From assembly GCA_035610835.1 (NCBI GenBank), contig CM069455.1:18117874-18181873 (forward strand): a stretch of DNA of 64,000 bases. Reading direction: 5' to 3'. The translations under genes were made by a program, and so were the position numbers. The stretch comes from Ophiura sarsii (taxonomy: Eukaryota > Echinodermata > Ophiuroidea > Amphilepidida > Ophiuridae). Under the pieces are notes generated by a model that did no database searches, had not been told where the DNA came from, and was given only the letters and a program-made list of their open reading frames with translations. Position 1 is the stretch's first letter, and the number at the start of each line of letters is the position of its first letter. Positions 35,046-47,365 of the stretch are shown here, in pieces.

Positions 35046-35520
35046 TAATATGTCTTCCTCTCCCCGTTTTTGTTACAATTTTGTCTCGAAAGTTCCGAAA
35101 AAATTATGCATTCACACATTACATATTTAAAACCTCTTACATAAATGTTATGGCAACTGGCTACATGGCTGATATTATTATGTAAATGTAACGGAAAATG
35201 TTATCTTATGTAAGTCATGCAATGTCATGATTAACATCCATAGCTTTAGGCGCGAAATGATATGATCCTGTGCTGTGCATGAAAACGGTGCCATCGCTTT
35301 AGGGTCCATCGTCGTATCGTCTGCGCGCGGTTTGTATGAAAAGGGTACTGAACTTGGATGACCGAATGGAACCACACATTGCACTTCAGTTACTTTCACA
35401 CACGGCGCGGGGAACATGATGGAAAGTACTATTTGTATAACATTCACGTTTTTATATGAGATGCTCTTTGTTTACTCTTTTTTCTTACGCAATATTAAAT
35501 AAGGAAATATAGTCCTTTTG
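35046..35520. other. Unannotated stretch
   Basis: No gene is recognised; slightly higher G+C near 35280-35420 without a convincing frame. Confidence 0.4.
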
Positions 35521-35529
35521 CTGTTTTGA

Positions 35530-35880
35530 TTATTAACTGCTCACAAACAAAACGCAACGTAATCCGACGCAAACGGCGACGCAATAAATGAACAGCACAA
35601 CACTACACAAGTTAAGTAACAATAAACCTAACGAGACAAAACGCAACGTAACGCAACGCAACCTAATGCAACGTCATGCAAATATGTTTAATGTTACACA
35701 CAACATGACACAACACAATACAGCACGACACAAAGCAACGCAGCGGCAACGCAGCGGCAACGCAGCGGCAACGCAGCGGCAACGCAACGGCAACGTAACG
35801 CAGCAGTCAACGCAACTGCAACGGCAACGCGACGCAAGCTAATGCAACGCCATGCAACATTGTAATTACACACAACATGA
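35530..35880 (+). repeat. ACGCAACG-type minisatellite
   Basis: ACGCAACG-like words fill the stretch. A regular 12-bp unit, AACGCAGCGGCA, is repeated about five times at 35736-35800. Overlapping frames on both strands are artefacts of the repeat. Confidence 0.85.
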
Positions 35881-36072
35881 CACAGCACAATATAGCACTA
35901 CCCCGACACCATGTCCAATGTGACGTTAGTATACAATGTATATACATCACCTGTATTTTGTTTAGTGGGAAGACGGCCCTCCATACATGAACTTTCCGGG
36001 GGGCGGCTATGCACAAAACACATCGCAAAACACATCATAACGCAACGTAACAAAATGTTACATAATGTGCAT

Positions 36073-37135
36073 TATGGCCATGTGTTTTGAACTCACCACC
36101 CAAAAAGGGTGGTGGCGTTGCATTTTTGGTGACAAATCATCCATCTCTCTCTATTAACTCAACAACTAAATGTGGTAGCGCTATGGTTGAGGTGTCATGT
36201 GAAAGCCTATTTATCTAGCTACATTGTGTTAATAAATCAGGTATTTCTATAAATGTTTGGCTGAGATATGATTGATTATGTTGTGAAAGTCAGGGGTGGT
36301 GGCGGTGGCGGCGGCGGCGGTGGCGGCGGCGCTGTGTGCAATCTCTATGGGGAATATAGAAAATGTTTCCAATTCTACGTTCAATTTACTATAACTCCTC
36401 ATCCCTGTATGGTACAAATATGATTTTGCTCTCATTTTATAGATTATTTTATATTCTATAAGATTCTGTTTCAACAAATGTTACAACTATTGTGCAACAA
36501 TTGTAATCATGAATCGATTGCGTTGTCCTTGGCTTTTTCCCTATTCGCTACACAGTGAACTTGCCCTAATTCATCGGTTTTACATACATGACTATAACAA
36601 AAGAAATATTTAACCGATGATAGCAAAATTATACATTTTTGGAAAGCTCTCAAATAGGGGAATCCATAAATGCCGTTTAAATCAGGATAGGGTGCAAACC
36701 AAAAAAAATATACTTGTAAACTCTAATAAATATGAAATTTAAACGTTTGTGCTCATTTACTTCTCGATATAGTATATTTCAACATGTTTACCATTAACAA
36801 CTATTATGTTCTGGTGGGTAATTGCATGAGGAACTTAAATATGCACAGTAAAATTATGATTGGGATAGGTATAAAATTATTATTGAGCTTAAATCAAAAT
36901 ATGAAAAAAATCGATATTTTTTGAACATTCTTAATCACAACATGTTACCATTAGGTCTTATTTAAATTCTAATAGCCTATTTGGATTTCTTGTGAGATTA
37001 CCGTTCAGAAAATATATACTTTTTATGGGGTAGAACAAATAGTTATTGCGATATGCTAATTCGAATCTCAGATGTTGTAAAATGTAAAAATCTGGACATG
37101 CAACGGTAAGGGTGGCGAGTTCAAGACACACGGCC
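36073..37135 (+). mobile_element. Element C, copy 2 (complete ends)
   Basis: GGCCATGTGTTTTGAACTCA at the left is inverted at the right (GAGTTCAAGACACACGGCC), with CACCACCC/GGGTGGCG next to it. The interior matches 23255-24210. A GGC-rich tract lies at 36296-36333. It holds the single GTGGCGAG that is duplicated around the foldback in copy 1. Confidence 0.8.
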
Positions 37136-38280
37136 TTATGTATTTTATTAACCCGTGATTGTATACTAAGGGAGTGTTTATAAATACTTTGGTGGGGTTG
37201 TTGGAAGAAGAAAAAAAATTACCCCCCCCCCCCCCCCCCCCCCCCCCCCCTTTAAGAACCTTTTTGTTTTTGATACTACGTCGGTAAGGTAATTATACCG
37301 GCTAGTGAAAATCTCTAATTTTTATTTCATATATTTTAAGAATTTTCAGAAATATTTGTTCAGGATGTACCGTTGCTATCATCATGATCATAGGTTGAAA
37401 ACTTTTCCTGTTATAGTCATGTTCATAAATCCGGTAAATTGAGGCTGATTATTCATGTTGACTGTGTAGCGAATAGGAAGAAAGCCGATGATCATGGACT
37501 TATCCATAATTAATTAGTTGTTACAAATAGTTGACAAGTTTGTTGTACCACATACTTAAAGACTACTAAATATCCTTTAAAATGGGACCAGAATGGTGTT
37601 TGTAACATTAAGGGATGACTAGTTATTGCAAAAAGAACAAAGCATGGGATTATCCCCATTGAGTTTGTACAGGTGGCACCCCTTCCGACGGCACCTTTGG
37701 TCTCCGAACTTCAAACAGCTGTATCTCCCCTTCTGTATTAGCTATACCAATGCCATTTTGCAGGCAGATAGATGTTATTAGGGCTTTAAAATGATACCCA
37801 ATTTGTTGAGATAGCTTTTGTGGTTTTAAGAATATTTAAGGAATATGACAGCATGAAACTAAAATGTGTAATAGCACCACCCTATTGGGAGGCGAGTTCA
37901 TACACGCGTGACCTTAGTCGATTTATATAAATCTCTAAAAATATAGGCCCGCTAAACATGTACATGTAGCGCTTTGTCGTTTTAAATCCGGTATTATAAC
38001 GCTTTATTGTTGATAGATAGTTATACTTTAATACGCTTTTCCATGAATTTGATGCCCCGGGATAACCTTACCGACGGGGTCAGTGAAATACCATATGGAA
38101 CTTATTTTGACGAAGAGGAACTGAAACATACGTTTATTTTGTATAAAATGTTATTTTATAGGCCTAGTTTAAAATACTTGTGACTAAAAATGTTATAAAA
38201 AGCGTTGTTTGTGTTGTTTTGTGTAACATTTTGAGTGCTTAGACTTGTAACAATTGTGTTATGATGTGTTAATACATTGC
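37136..38280. other. Stretch with poly-C, no gene
   Basis: C run at 37222-37250. GGGAGGCGAGTTCATACACG near 37888 resembles a right end of element C, so 37670-37920 may be a decayed relative. Otherwise nothing recognised. Confidence 0.4.
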
Positions 38281-38515
38281 GTTACGTGTTTACGTTGCGG
38301 TTGCGTTACACGTTACGTTATCACGTTGAGTTGCGTTGTAAGCAGCGGCATTGTGTTTTGTTGAGTCGGAGCCGTGTATAACGGTTTTACCGTGCTGCAA
38401 TGCGTTGCGTTGCGTTATGCTGCGTTGCGTTACGTTACGTTGCATTACGTTGAGAATTATGGCCTCGCTAGTTGCGTTGCGTTGTGCGTAGCGTTGTGTT
38501 TTGCTGCTTGCAGAG
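38281..38515 (-). repeat. CGTTGCGT-type repeat (inverse of 35530-35880)
   Basis: GCGTTGCGTTATGCTGCGTT and similar words repeat throughout. It is the complement of the ACGCAACG words 2.5 kb upstream. The 64-codon plus frame is a repeat translation. Confidence 0.8.
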
Positions 38516-38804
38516 GCTGCTCACGACGCTTAAAAATTGAAGCCAAAGAACAAAAAGTCGAACCATGACAACAACAAATACGCACTTCCCGAAAAATGGC
38601 GCTCTACGCGCGTGCTTGAGTGCGTCACTTTTTCTTGTAGCGTCCCTGCGTGTTGATCTGAAACAAACGCAAGCGTTTCACGAATAACGCCAACGTTGTT
38701 CTGAAGCACGCACCAGTTTGCGCTCCCGTTAATTGCGCCACTGACGCGGGTGTGTATGCGTGCTAATCATACGCACTCAACGCACAAGCTGCGCCAGAAG
38801 AATT

Positions 38805-38880
38805 GACCGTCGTCATGGGTGATTGACTGTCGTCATGGGAGATTGACATGTCGTCATGGGAGATTGACATGTCGTCAGGG
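38805..38880 (+). repeat. Minisatellite GATTGAC-TGTCGTCATGGGA, four units
   Basis: Unit of about 20-23 bp repeated four times, with minor differences in the middle and the last unit truncated. Confidence 0.88.
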
Positions 38881-39371
38881 AACACGCGGCTTCAGTGCGC
38901 TGTGTGTGTTGGAATGCGGAATGAGCAGTCTCTAAGTAATTAGTCTATGGCTGCTTGCATACCTGGCGTCGTGTTTTGTGTACTGCGTTGGGGTGCGTTG
39001 TGCCGTGCGGTGTTATATAAATAGTTATATAAATAGGTGCATTGAACGTCTCATGGTTTACAATGAGGCACGGTTTAGATAGGGCAGTGACATTCTTTCA
39101 TTTAACTGTCACTGGATTGGGTAATGATACGTTGATCTGGTTTAATCAACATGATTAAGGGCTATAGTTGACATTCGTCAGACGTCTATAAGAGCCTCGT
39201 TACGTTTCAATAGCCCATACGTAACAATTGTATTGGGCTCAAGTGTTGTACAACAATAAACACAAAATTGTACATCATGCATCACATGAGCCCAATATTA
39301 AACGTTTCATATCGAATTGTTACGTATTGAGCTACGGCTGTTATTACGTTTTGGGCTCAGACGTTGTTGTG

Positions 39372-39735
39372 TTAAAGGTATATTATGTGATCTTTTCCAT
39401 GGGACGCCCTCAATCCCCGAAAAAAATTGGAGGCAGATTTTCTTGCAGATTTACTCTTCTGATCATAAATCATAAATATATTCCAAGTTACAGAGCGATA
39501 CGATTCTTAATAACCTCAAAATCATGGTTTTAGAGTGAATTTAGAGTCAAATTTGAAAAAAAGATTGTACCGCTCGGTACAATCTATTTTTTAAAACATG
39601 ATTTTGAAGTAATTAGGAATCGTATCGATCTGTAACTCAGAAGATCTTTATGATTTATGATCAAGAATGCAAATCTGCAAGAAAATCTGTTTTCATAGTC
39701 AAAATCAATGATAAAGGGCACTACTTGGTTAATGT
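39372..39735 (+). mobile_element. TTAA/AGGTATATTATG palindromic element, copy 1
   Basis: TTAA then AGGTATATTATGTGATCTTT begins the copy. The left and right halves are inverse copies (GATCATAAATCATAAA; ATACGATTCTTAATAACCTC versus its complement), forming a long hairpin. The right terminus is degraded, ending near GGTTAATG. Confidence 0.75.
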
Positions 39736-39753
39736 CATTGTCTGTGTACGTAC

Positions 39754-40013
39754 ACTGCAAAAACACCGGTGTTAAAAATAACACCGTTCGGTGTTCTGAG
39801 AGGTCCACACCAATTAGTGTTATTTTAACACTATCTTTGTGTTACATTAACACTTACAGTGTTATTTTTCACACTTGCAGTTGTTAAAATGACACTATAA
39901 GGTGTTGATATAACACCAACAATTTAGCACCGGTACACCGGTGTTAATTTTTTTTGGTGTGGACCTCTCACAACACCAATGGTGTTATGTTTAACACCGG
40001 TGTTTTTGCAGTG
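39754..40013. mobile_element. CACTGCAAAA TIR element with TA duplication, copy 2
   Basis: It starts CACTGCAAAAACACCGGTGT, ends in the inverse, and is flanked by TA (39752-39753, 40014-40015). The interior is repeated GTGTTA/TAACAC plus inverted GGTCCACACCA-like words. Confidence 0.9.
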
Positions 40014-40123
40014 TAGGCCTACCGTTAAAATATTCACATATATTTTACATGAACAAATATAAATTGTCCATGAACTTGAATAATGTGACCAAATGTGTAT
40101 CCCGTGTGCATCATGCTTTATTA

Positions 40124-40375
40124 TTAACACTTTCCACGCGGCAGGCAGCTGCAGACGACATTCCAAAAATCCACAAAATGTTTCAAAAATGTCAAAATTG
40201 TTAAATATCATAAACATATTTGGAAACACCATGTGAAATGCATTGAAATAAGTACAAACATGCCTAGTATTGGTTCAGTAATCCTTGAGATAGACTGAAA
40301 ATTGGGAAAGGTTTCTGAAAAATTCCGTTTTGTATATGGTACAACTAATACTAATAGCCGCGTGGAAAGTGTTAA
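40124..40375 (-). mobile_element. TTAA-flanked MITE, CACTTTCC family, copy 4 (best preserved)
   Basis: Exact TTAA at both ends. The termini CACTTTCCACGCGGC and GCCGCGTGGAAAGTG are perfect 15-bp inverted repeats. Interior as in copy 1 but inverted. This is the reference copy for the family. Confidence 0.93.
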
Positions 40376-41900
40376 GATAATTCGTGATGCATCACGTATA
40401 GACCATTTCAAATCCGAAAATATACGATCGGTTCCGAATGTTTCCGATTAGCCGAGTGTTTGACACTGTTCCATGACCTGTCAGCTCCTGACAGGTCATG
40501 GCCATGTGCCGGAGAAAAACAACGTGTTTTTCACCCGTCTGCCCGTGTGGTAGATTGCGCTGGTGTTGGTGATAGATTGTATCCCTCACAAAGTTGATGT
40601 TGCGGCATTTCAGTTACAAAAACGAGTGAGATGAAAGAGATTTGGGGTAATATTTTCACTTTTTACTGTCTGCTCGATACATTTGGAATTTGTCCGTCAG
40701 CGCCTTTGTTGATAAAAAAACAAAATAGTCTCGTTCCACGTTTTACTTCTCATGTGTGCACGCGTGTATGTAAACATAGGCGGACAATCAACTAGGGCAA
40801 TGCTGTGAACGCGATCAACTGTTGCGAAGAACGCGCAACGCACCTACGCCACGTGACCTGTTTTTCCGAAGATTTCCGATCTCAATTTGAAATGGTCTAT
40901 AGGAAGCGTCCATTTCATGTGATTTGCACCAGACATGCTAGATTTAGCAAATCGCAAAACTTTATTAAAAACGGTACAAAAATAAAATGAACTTTTCACC
41001 TCGTTTTGCACAAAGACAGTAATGTATTGCTTCGATTTATTGCATCAGTATTCTGAATTTCTGAATGTCGAAAATGCATTATACATGAAAAGTTAAATGC
41101 AAGATGCAAGCACGCGTAAATTTGCCATTGTGGTGTTTTACTATAGGCATAGGTTACAAAATTGTGTTGCGTTTACGGGAACAAAAATTTAAGTCGGTGG
41201 GTGTCGTCTCTTTTAATTTTTAGTGTGATTTTCAGTCACGGTATCCCCCTATCATTTCCTGTTGTTCTTATTTGGACACAGTTTAAGCTCAACAAATAAA
41301 TGTCCGATATGAGATAAACATGAATCTCATAAATAAATCAACGAATAAAAACAAACAAAAAACAAACAGATAAACAAATAAGTAGACTTGATAGGCCTAT
41401 ATCAAGAATGAATGAATAAATAAATTTATAAATAATAGAAAGATATAAACTTTTTTTTGAATTAAGGCCTTATTGTGGAAGTGATGAAACGGTACATAGA
41501 TACGAGTGAACATGTAGTCATCTTATACATTAATAATGTCTCGCTCGTGATCGCGTGATCACCCGGGGGCACCTTTTCTAATATAGGTGTCGGGGTCCCC
41601 TTTTTAATATAGTGTCACTAGATGACACCTATCTTTTTAATCTCAGTATTTTAAACCCACTGATCCTCATATTATTCAATCTAATACCTCAACCTCACCA
41701 AGAGACAACTAAACCACCCTTTTTAAAATTAATAACATAGTATAGGCTAATGTTACTATATTTTTTAATCCCATCTTGTAAAATAAATCTGACACTCCAT
41801 TTTGACTCGGTATAAATAATGACCTCATTGGTGAGAAAAAGCTCTCATCAAATTACCCCTATCCACTATGTATATCATCCCCGTACTCCCAGTTTCCCCC
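40376..41900. other. Unannotated stretch
   Basis: CATGACCTGTCAGCTCCTGACAGGTCATG (40470-40500, described in parts) forms a short perfect hairpin with CATGACCTGTCAG arms. Otherwise no gene or repeat recognised. AAACAAACA/TAAATAAA runs at 41335-41440. Confidence 0.4.
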
Positions 41901-41912
41901 CCACCCCTCCCG

Positions 41913-42400
41913 CGGGCGCGTGATCGTCGTATGTCGTGTTTATCGATTTCGGATTCTTATTGAACGATCCCTTTATGTTTATTTATGGCTCTCTCAACTC
42001 ACAACCCTCTCCCCTAATCACTCACCCTTCCAATCCCCACCCGATCATCCTCAAAACCATCAGACGACGATGGTCACGCGATTTCATCGTTCCAATATGG
42101 CAACGGGAGTGCGCCATTTTGAAATATTTTTAACAATAATCGCCCGGTTAACGATGAAAATAATTTAAACAATAGCATTTACAATGGAGTTGGTTAGCCA
42201 ACTCCAACGGTTTTGGATTGGAAACAAAATCTTCTAAAATGATAAAATTAACATTCGCGATTACGTGTTATTCCAATACGAATTCAAAATTTAGGATTCG
42301 CGTGACCATCGTCGTCTGAAAACCTTCAAAGAGGCGTACCATCCCTCCCCCGGCGCTGGGCGCGTGATCGTCGTATGTTGCGCGTTTTACTATACGGAAA
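41913..42400 (+). repeat. Pair of direct repeats around a TIR element
   Basis: GGGCGCGTGATCGTCGTATG occurs at 41914 and 42358, about 445 bp apart. A TIR element (42060-42319) lies between them. Confidence 0.8.
42060..42319. mobile_element. 260-bp TIR element with TCAGACGACGATGG ends
   Basis: TCAGACGACGATGGTCACGC is inverted exactly at the right end. AAACC occurs next to both ends, perhaps as the target duplication. A GTTGG-CAACTCCAAC hairpin lies near 42190-42210. Confidence 0.82.
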
Positions 42401-42884
42401 CGATATGTCTAGGTTTCGCATAATGAGCACTTTAGGATACGATCGTCTGGTTGTATCATACCGGAGGGCATGTCTGCATATTAAATGGAGGAACATGCTG
42501 AGATGACATGATACTGTCATTAAAACCATTGTTAAAACTGATGATACGAAATCAAATATATTACTATTAGCTTCAAGATTGAGGATCCGCTCAGTTTATA
42601 TGGGAATTTGTAAGAATAGATTCATCCATATTTGCATAGAACACATACACCACCAACAACAACAACAAAACACCGGAAACGAATATATATATTTGAACGT
42701 AACCATAAATGCAATTATCTCCTTTTTGCTTAATACATGTTTTATTGTTTCACGGTCGTTTTTTACTTTTATTTTATGTTTTGTTAGAAGAAAAAAAATT
42801 CTTGAAAAATCCGGAACGAAATTGGGTAACATTTCACGTTTTTTGCTTATTTGTTCGTTGTGCTAAAGTGTAGCCTCGATTCTT

Positions 42885-43059
42885 ATTTTTTTTTAAATGT
42901 ATTCATTCATATTGAGTTGGGTTGGGTAGAGGTTTTCTTTTCTTTTTTACTCATCAGGGGGGAATCCTTTTTTGTGGCCTGCATAGAGGGGTAATTTTTT
43001 TCTTCTTTCAAAAACTTCCTACTCCCCCCCCCCCCCTGAAAATTTAATGGTGCGTCCCC
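42885..43059. mobile_element. Right part of an AGGGACGCACC TIR element
   Basis: It matches 26042-26199: ATGTATTCATTCATATTG, TTTTTTACTCATCAGGGGG, GGCCTGCATAGAGGGG and AATGGTGCGTCCC. The left terminal repeat is absent. Confidence 0.8.
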
Positions 43060-43938
43060 TAAAAATTGACCCTCTCAAAGGAGAGCCATATTATTTTATC
43101 CTCATTATGATTATGGAAATAAATAATAGGCTTCCTCCCACGTGTGACTATAGTGTGACAATGTTTCAGATGAACAAATGGCGATCCAGACAAAGACGAT
43201 TAAATCTATTAAGTATTATTCAGATTAATCAACTCACCCGATTTGTTCCTTTTGTGGATTTTCCAGCTATTTTTGATGATTTTAATCTTCTTACTTTTTA
43301 TATTTACGGGAGTATAATACCGGTAACAATTATTAGGCCAAGGCTGTACGCTGGCAGCTCGGTACCAGAGCTATGGATCAGTTCACATATTCGGACTAGA
43401 TCTAAAGCCAGATCTAAAGTAAAAATAGATCCTCTGACTACCCCAATCAAGCGTCTCTCGAGGGCGGCTTGCCGATATGGTCATTGGATGGAGATAAGTC
43501 CTATTTCACATTAAACAGAGTGCCTCCCCCACCCCCGATTATTCGAACCGAACATAACTTTGACATAAATTAGTTTAATTTTGCGTGGGTGTGTAGCCAG
43601 ACAAGCGTACCTGGTACATGTATAGTGATACCAGGTATATTAAAGTGCTTGGCCTTATAGATCTACATTTAAAAATGTCTGCCATTTTTAACGCGAATGA
43701 TACCATTAAAATACCGAGAGTAGGCTACCCGATACGTATTAATTAGTCGAATCTGCACTGTACATGATAGGGGTTGTAAGTTCGAAACCAGGATTCGAAC
43801 GCACAACTTCTATTAGGCCTTTTATGATGTGAGTGCGAATTCGGAATGCTTTACGTTCAAACATCGAACGCTATTGCTTAAAACATTAAAGGCTTCAATA
43901 CTATAGCCACACTGCCTGCACAAATCGCCCATGAACAC
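43060..43938. other. Stretch with one 155-codon frame, function unknown
   Basis: The longest frame in the window (43047-43514, plus) starts inside the right end of the previous element. I see no signal peptide, domain or motif in it, and its residues look like translated non-coding DNA; I do not call it a gene. Near 43780, TTCGAAACCAGGATTCGAAC resembles two facing Pol III box B motifs, without a matching box A. Confidence 0.4.
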
Positions 43939-44293
43939 TTAAAGGTAGATGTTCCGATTTTCAACTTGAAGTTTTCTATTCTACATAAAAGGTCATCCTT
44001 AAAAACGTTGTGTTCCAAAGTTTGAGTTGCATATAGCTCTAATGGTTCTTATTTTAGACGCACAAGATGCTGTGAACTGTACCCATTGAGTAGTACACAA
44101 ACTATATCGGTGGTTACCACCATTCGCGGTAATTCGACGTTATTTCATCGATTTCTCCTTAATTATACCGATTTAGGCCGTCAAATTTCAGTATGATGAT
44201 GAGAAAAATACGAGCTTTCATATGATATGAAAATCTCCGTATGTTTGAAATAATTCTGTGTTACGAAAATGTGATCGGGTCATCTACCTTTAA
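43939..44293 (+). mobile_element. TTAA/AGGTAGATG element, intact copy
   Basis: TTAA at both ends; AGGTAGATGTTCCGATTTTC and its partner GATCGGGTCATCTACCT are terminal. It shows the uninterrupted target AGCTCTAATGG for the element nested at 9226-9693. Non-coding. Confidence 0.92.
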
Positions 44294-45908
44294 TTAAAAC
44301 TGTCATAAAAGACAGATTGTTATAAAGACAGATCGCTATTATAGCCTATAGGTTTGCATAATATTTTGTCATTTATACCTCTATAATATTACGAACCAGT
44401 TATTGCATTTTTTTTTGCTGGTACATATTATTTAACGTAGCAATGAAGTTCTAATAGACAGAGAAAAGTGATATAACGTCCTTATCAGCACATTATAAGC
44501 CATAGTCGGTAGAAGCAGGAGGAGGGTTGCCTGCTAAAAATAAACAAACAATGGGTCCCTCAATTTTATTTTTTTTAATCCATTTTATTGATAATTTTTA
44601 TAAAAAAATCTATTCATTTTTATGTCCATAAATATTTTTGAAAATTATGAATTTTTGGGAAATATTGAAATTTTAAAATATTTATGCCAACTGTTGACGT
44701 GGAAAACATGTTTACAAACAAATCAACAACAAATTAAACCCAAAAAACATAAAATGTGGGACAGAATTTCTATTGTGTGCTTTAATATTGACTAATTGAT
44801 TTTCAATTTGCTTATTGCATTTACTCATCGCTTTTAATAGATATTATTTAACATCATTTTTACTGTGGATTCAATAATGTGGATTCTGACAAATTCGTAA
44901 CTCTTTGGTTCGGCTGTTATACATTATTCACTCCTGATGTGAAATAGTGCCCTCTGCCGGCAGAGTTTGTTTAAGGAAGTTAACAACTTTTCTGTGTTTT
45001 GGTTACTTTGTCAACAAACATAGAGCCTTGTCAAAGTTCACACAGGACGTGGTTTTTACCCGAACCTATTTCTATAGACACAATTTGGTAAATAAACATT
45101 AAACCTACAGATATATTTAGCTATAGAGCTTATGATTAATACATGATATGATTAATCTGTTCTAAGATCTGTGAGGAATTAATGTATTAGTTTGGTGTTC
45201 ATAACCACTTGAAATCAGGGTTATCAACTTTTGGGATTTGCTTGGAATGATGACATGCCTCTTCCCCCACATGCCCCCACCCCTAGGTTTTTAAGGTGGT
45301 TAATATTGTGCCAACCTTGGTGCCAAGCTTAGTAGAAAATCAGTCTTTTAGGTAGTTTGTTGTTTGGTATGGAAACGAAAAATCTACAAACACTCTGAAA
45401 TGCAAATATGATTTGTATATCTCGATATGCTTATTTGATAGATAGTATAGGCCTATATACAATCCCGCATGTCAATTAGCGAAGCAAATAGAATAGATAT
45501 CTTAGTGTCAACATGTTCAATGGCTTAATGGTTACAGCACTACATGCATTTATATTAAGTCTATTATCAGTTATCTCTTAACGCGATTAATGTTGAACAT
45601 ACCTCTAAATAAATCATTTATATCCAAAAGATAATATTTAACATTTCATTAGGCCTAATTCCATGAACGTTCTTGTTTTGGGTTTAGACCCAGAGTCCTA
45701 AGCCTAGTATCAAGAGGTCGACACACTTCATCGAATTAACCAATTTTAAAAGCTATAGCTATAGAAAATGTTTTTCCCTGTATATTCTAATAAACTTTAA
45801 TACACTCTTACTTGCGAGTTACGAAATCTTTAAATATTTTTAACTGGGCATTGATTACATGGCGTGCACTGAAATGTATTGCTTAAAAGCTATAACTCTC
45901 GCCGTTGT
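44294..45908. other. Unannotated AT-rich stretch
   Basis: T/A-rich with AATTTTTGAAAATT words near 44570-44690. No gene or element ends recognised. Confidence 0.4.
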
Positions 45909-45916
45909 TTAAAAGG

Positions 45917-46141
45917 CAGTGGCGTAGCCAAGGGGGGGGCAAGGGGGGGCAGCTGCCCCCCCTGTGGGGTTCTCTGCCCCCCCTGTTGCCCCCCCTGTGG
46001 GAAATGTCAGTTGAAATAATTTGGGACTAACCTATTCACAACACAAGGAAATTCAATCCTCAATTTGGTTGTTGCCCCCCCCACCAAAACTCCCGGCCCC
46101 CCCTTTGCCCCCCCACTGAGAAAAACCTGGCTACGCCACTG
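45917..46141. mobile_element. hAT-like MITE, 225 bp
   Basis: The ends CAGTGGCGTAGCCAAGG and its inverse (CTGGCTACGCCACTG) are flanked by TTAAAAGG on both sides (45909-45916, 46142-46149), an exact 8-bp duplication. The interior has many C/G runs of 6-8 bp (TGCCCCCCCTG words). Confidence 0.93.
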
Positions 46142-46188
46142 TTAAAAGGTATAACAAATGCTTGTTTAAATATGTAACTCGGTGCCTA

Positions 46189-46473
46189 TTAACACTTTCC
46201 ACGCGGCAGGCGGCTGCAGACGACATTCCAAAATTTCACAAAATGTTTAAAAAACGTTAAAATTATTGAATTTTATTACCATATTTAGAATCATCATGAG
46301 AAAATGCCTCTGAGAAGGGTATAACAGAATTACTCCGAGAAATGCATTGAAATAAGTACAAACATGCCTAGTATTGGGTCAGTAATTCTTGAGATAGACT
46401 TTGAAAATTGTGAAAGGTTTCTAAAAATCTGTTTTGTGTATGGTAAAAATAATAGCCGCGTGGAAAGTGGTAA
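46189..46473 (-). mobile_element. TTAA-flanked MITE, CACTTTCC family, copy 5
   Basis: TTAA at the left, GTAA at the right; termini CACTTTCCACGCGGC and GCCGCGTGGAAAGTG. It carries an extra segment of about 35 bp near 46304-46343 (AAGGGTATAACAGAATTACT) flanked by GAGAAA, absent from the other copies. Confidence 0.88.
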
Positions 46474-46504
46474 GACGCTATATTTGCCGTTAATCATCTA
46501 CAAG

Positions 46505-47365
46505 TTAAAGGTATATTATGTGATCTTTCCAGGGAACGCCCTCAACATCGAAAAAAAAATTGAAAGAAGATTTTCTTGCAGATTTACATTTCTGATCATA
46601 AATCGTACATACATTCCAAGTTATAGGGCGATACAATTCTTAATTACTTCAAAATCATGATTTTAGAGTGAAAATAAACTGTCGGATAACTCCGACAGTG
46701 TATATTTTTACTCTAAATTCACTCTAAAACCATGATTTTGAGGTAATTAGGAATCGTATCGCTCTGTAACTTGGAATGTATGTATGATTTGGGCGCACCA
46801 CACCAAATATCTTTCTCATTGAAATACGTGTAAAAGTGCCATATTTCAAGACACCTTTTCTACCCTCCGGTTACATTTATATTTGCATACTTGTCACCTA
46901 TGACCATTTTCAGTAACATCTCAACTTTAATTTAAGCCTTGTTTCATGAGGGGTTATTAAGCTAAATTTTCCGCTACGGACCTGCACACAGCGCCCTCAC
47001 TTTTTCACGTTTTCTGGCATGCCTGTTCACCATTTAGGCAGGTGCTTACGCCCTGGGCACTATTTAGGTCGATAAATTAAAAATATCGTATTTTATCATT
47101 GTAGGTGCAACGGATAGGTCCCACTCGTTCATTTAAATACAAACATACCATCCCCGGAGAAACAAATTGCCCGAAAACTTCACATTTACAAGCCTAGTCT
47201 TCGTGCTTTTCCGGAACTATTATAGGATTACACGAATTGCGCATTGATTTGGTGTGGTGCTCTCATTTATGATCAGAAAATGTAAATCTGCAAGAAAATC
47301 TACTTTCTAAAAAAAATAATGAATAGAGGGCGCTATCTGGAAAAGATCACATAATATGCCTTTAA
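46505..47365 (+). mobile_element. TTAA/AGGTATATTATG palindromic element, copy 2, with nested insertion
   Basis: TTAA at 46505-46508 and 47362-47365; AGGTATATTATGTGATCTTT is inverted at the right end. The halves form a long hairpin around ACTGTCGGATAACTCCGACAGT (46680-46701, given in full only as two CTGTCGGA/TCCGACAG arms). A 474-bp element interrupts the right half. Confidence 0.88.
46791..47264. mobile_element. 474-bp TIR element nested in the preceding element
   Basis: The left end GGGCGCACCACACCAAAT and right end ATTTGGTGTGGTGCTCTC are inverted with two mismatches near the tip. ATTT flanks both sides (46787-46790, 47265-47268). The host palindrome gives the uninterrupted sequence. Similar in length, 4-bp duplication and GGGCG start to 9226-9693. 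Confidence 0.85.

Noticed and set aside
35588..36028. Overlapping frames rich in Arg/Gln or Ala/Val
   Set aside because: Translations of the ACGCAACG/AACGCAGCGGCA repeat.
43047..43514. 155-codon plus-strand frame, the longest in the window
   Set aside because: It begins within the right end of a TIR element and shows no domain, signal peptide or protein-like composition. Chance is more likely.
43770..43880. Possible tRNA gene or SINE head (two TTCGAA box B-like words)
   Set aside because: No box A at proper distance and no cloverleaf could be drawn.
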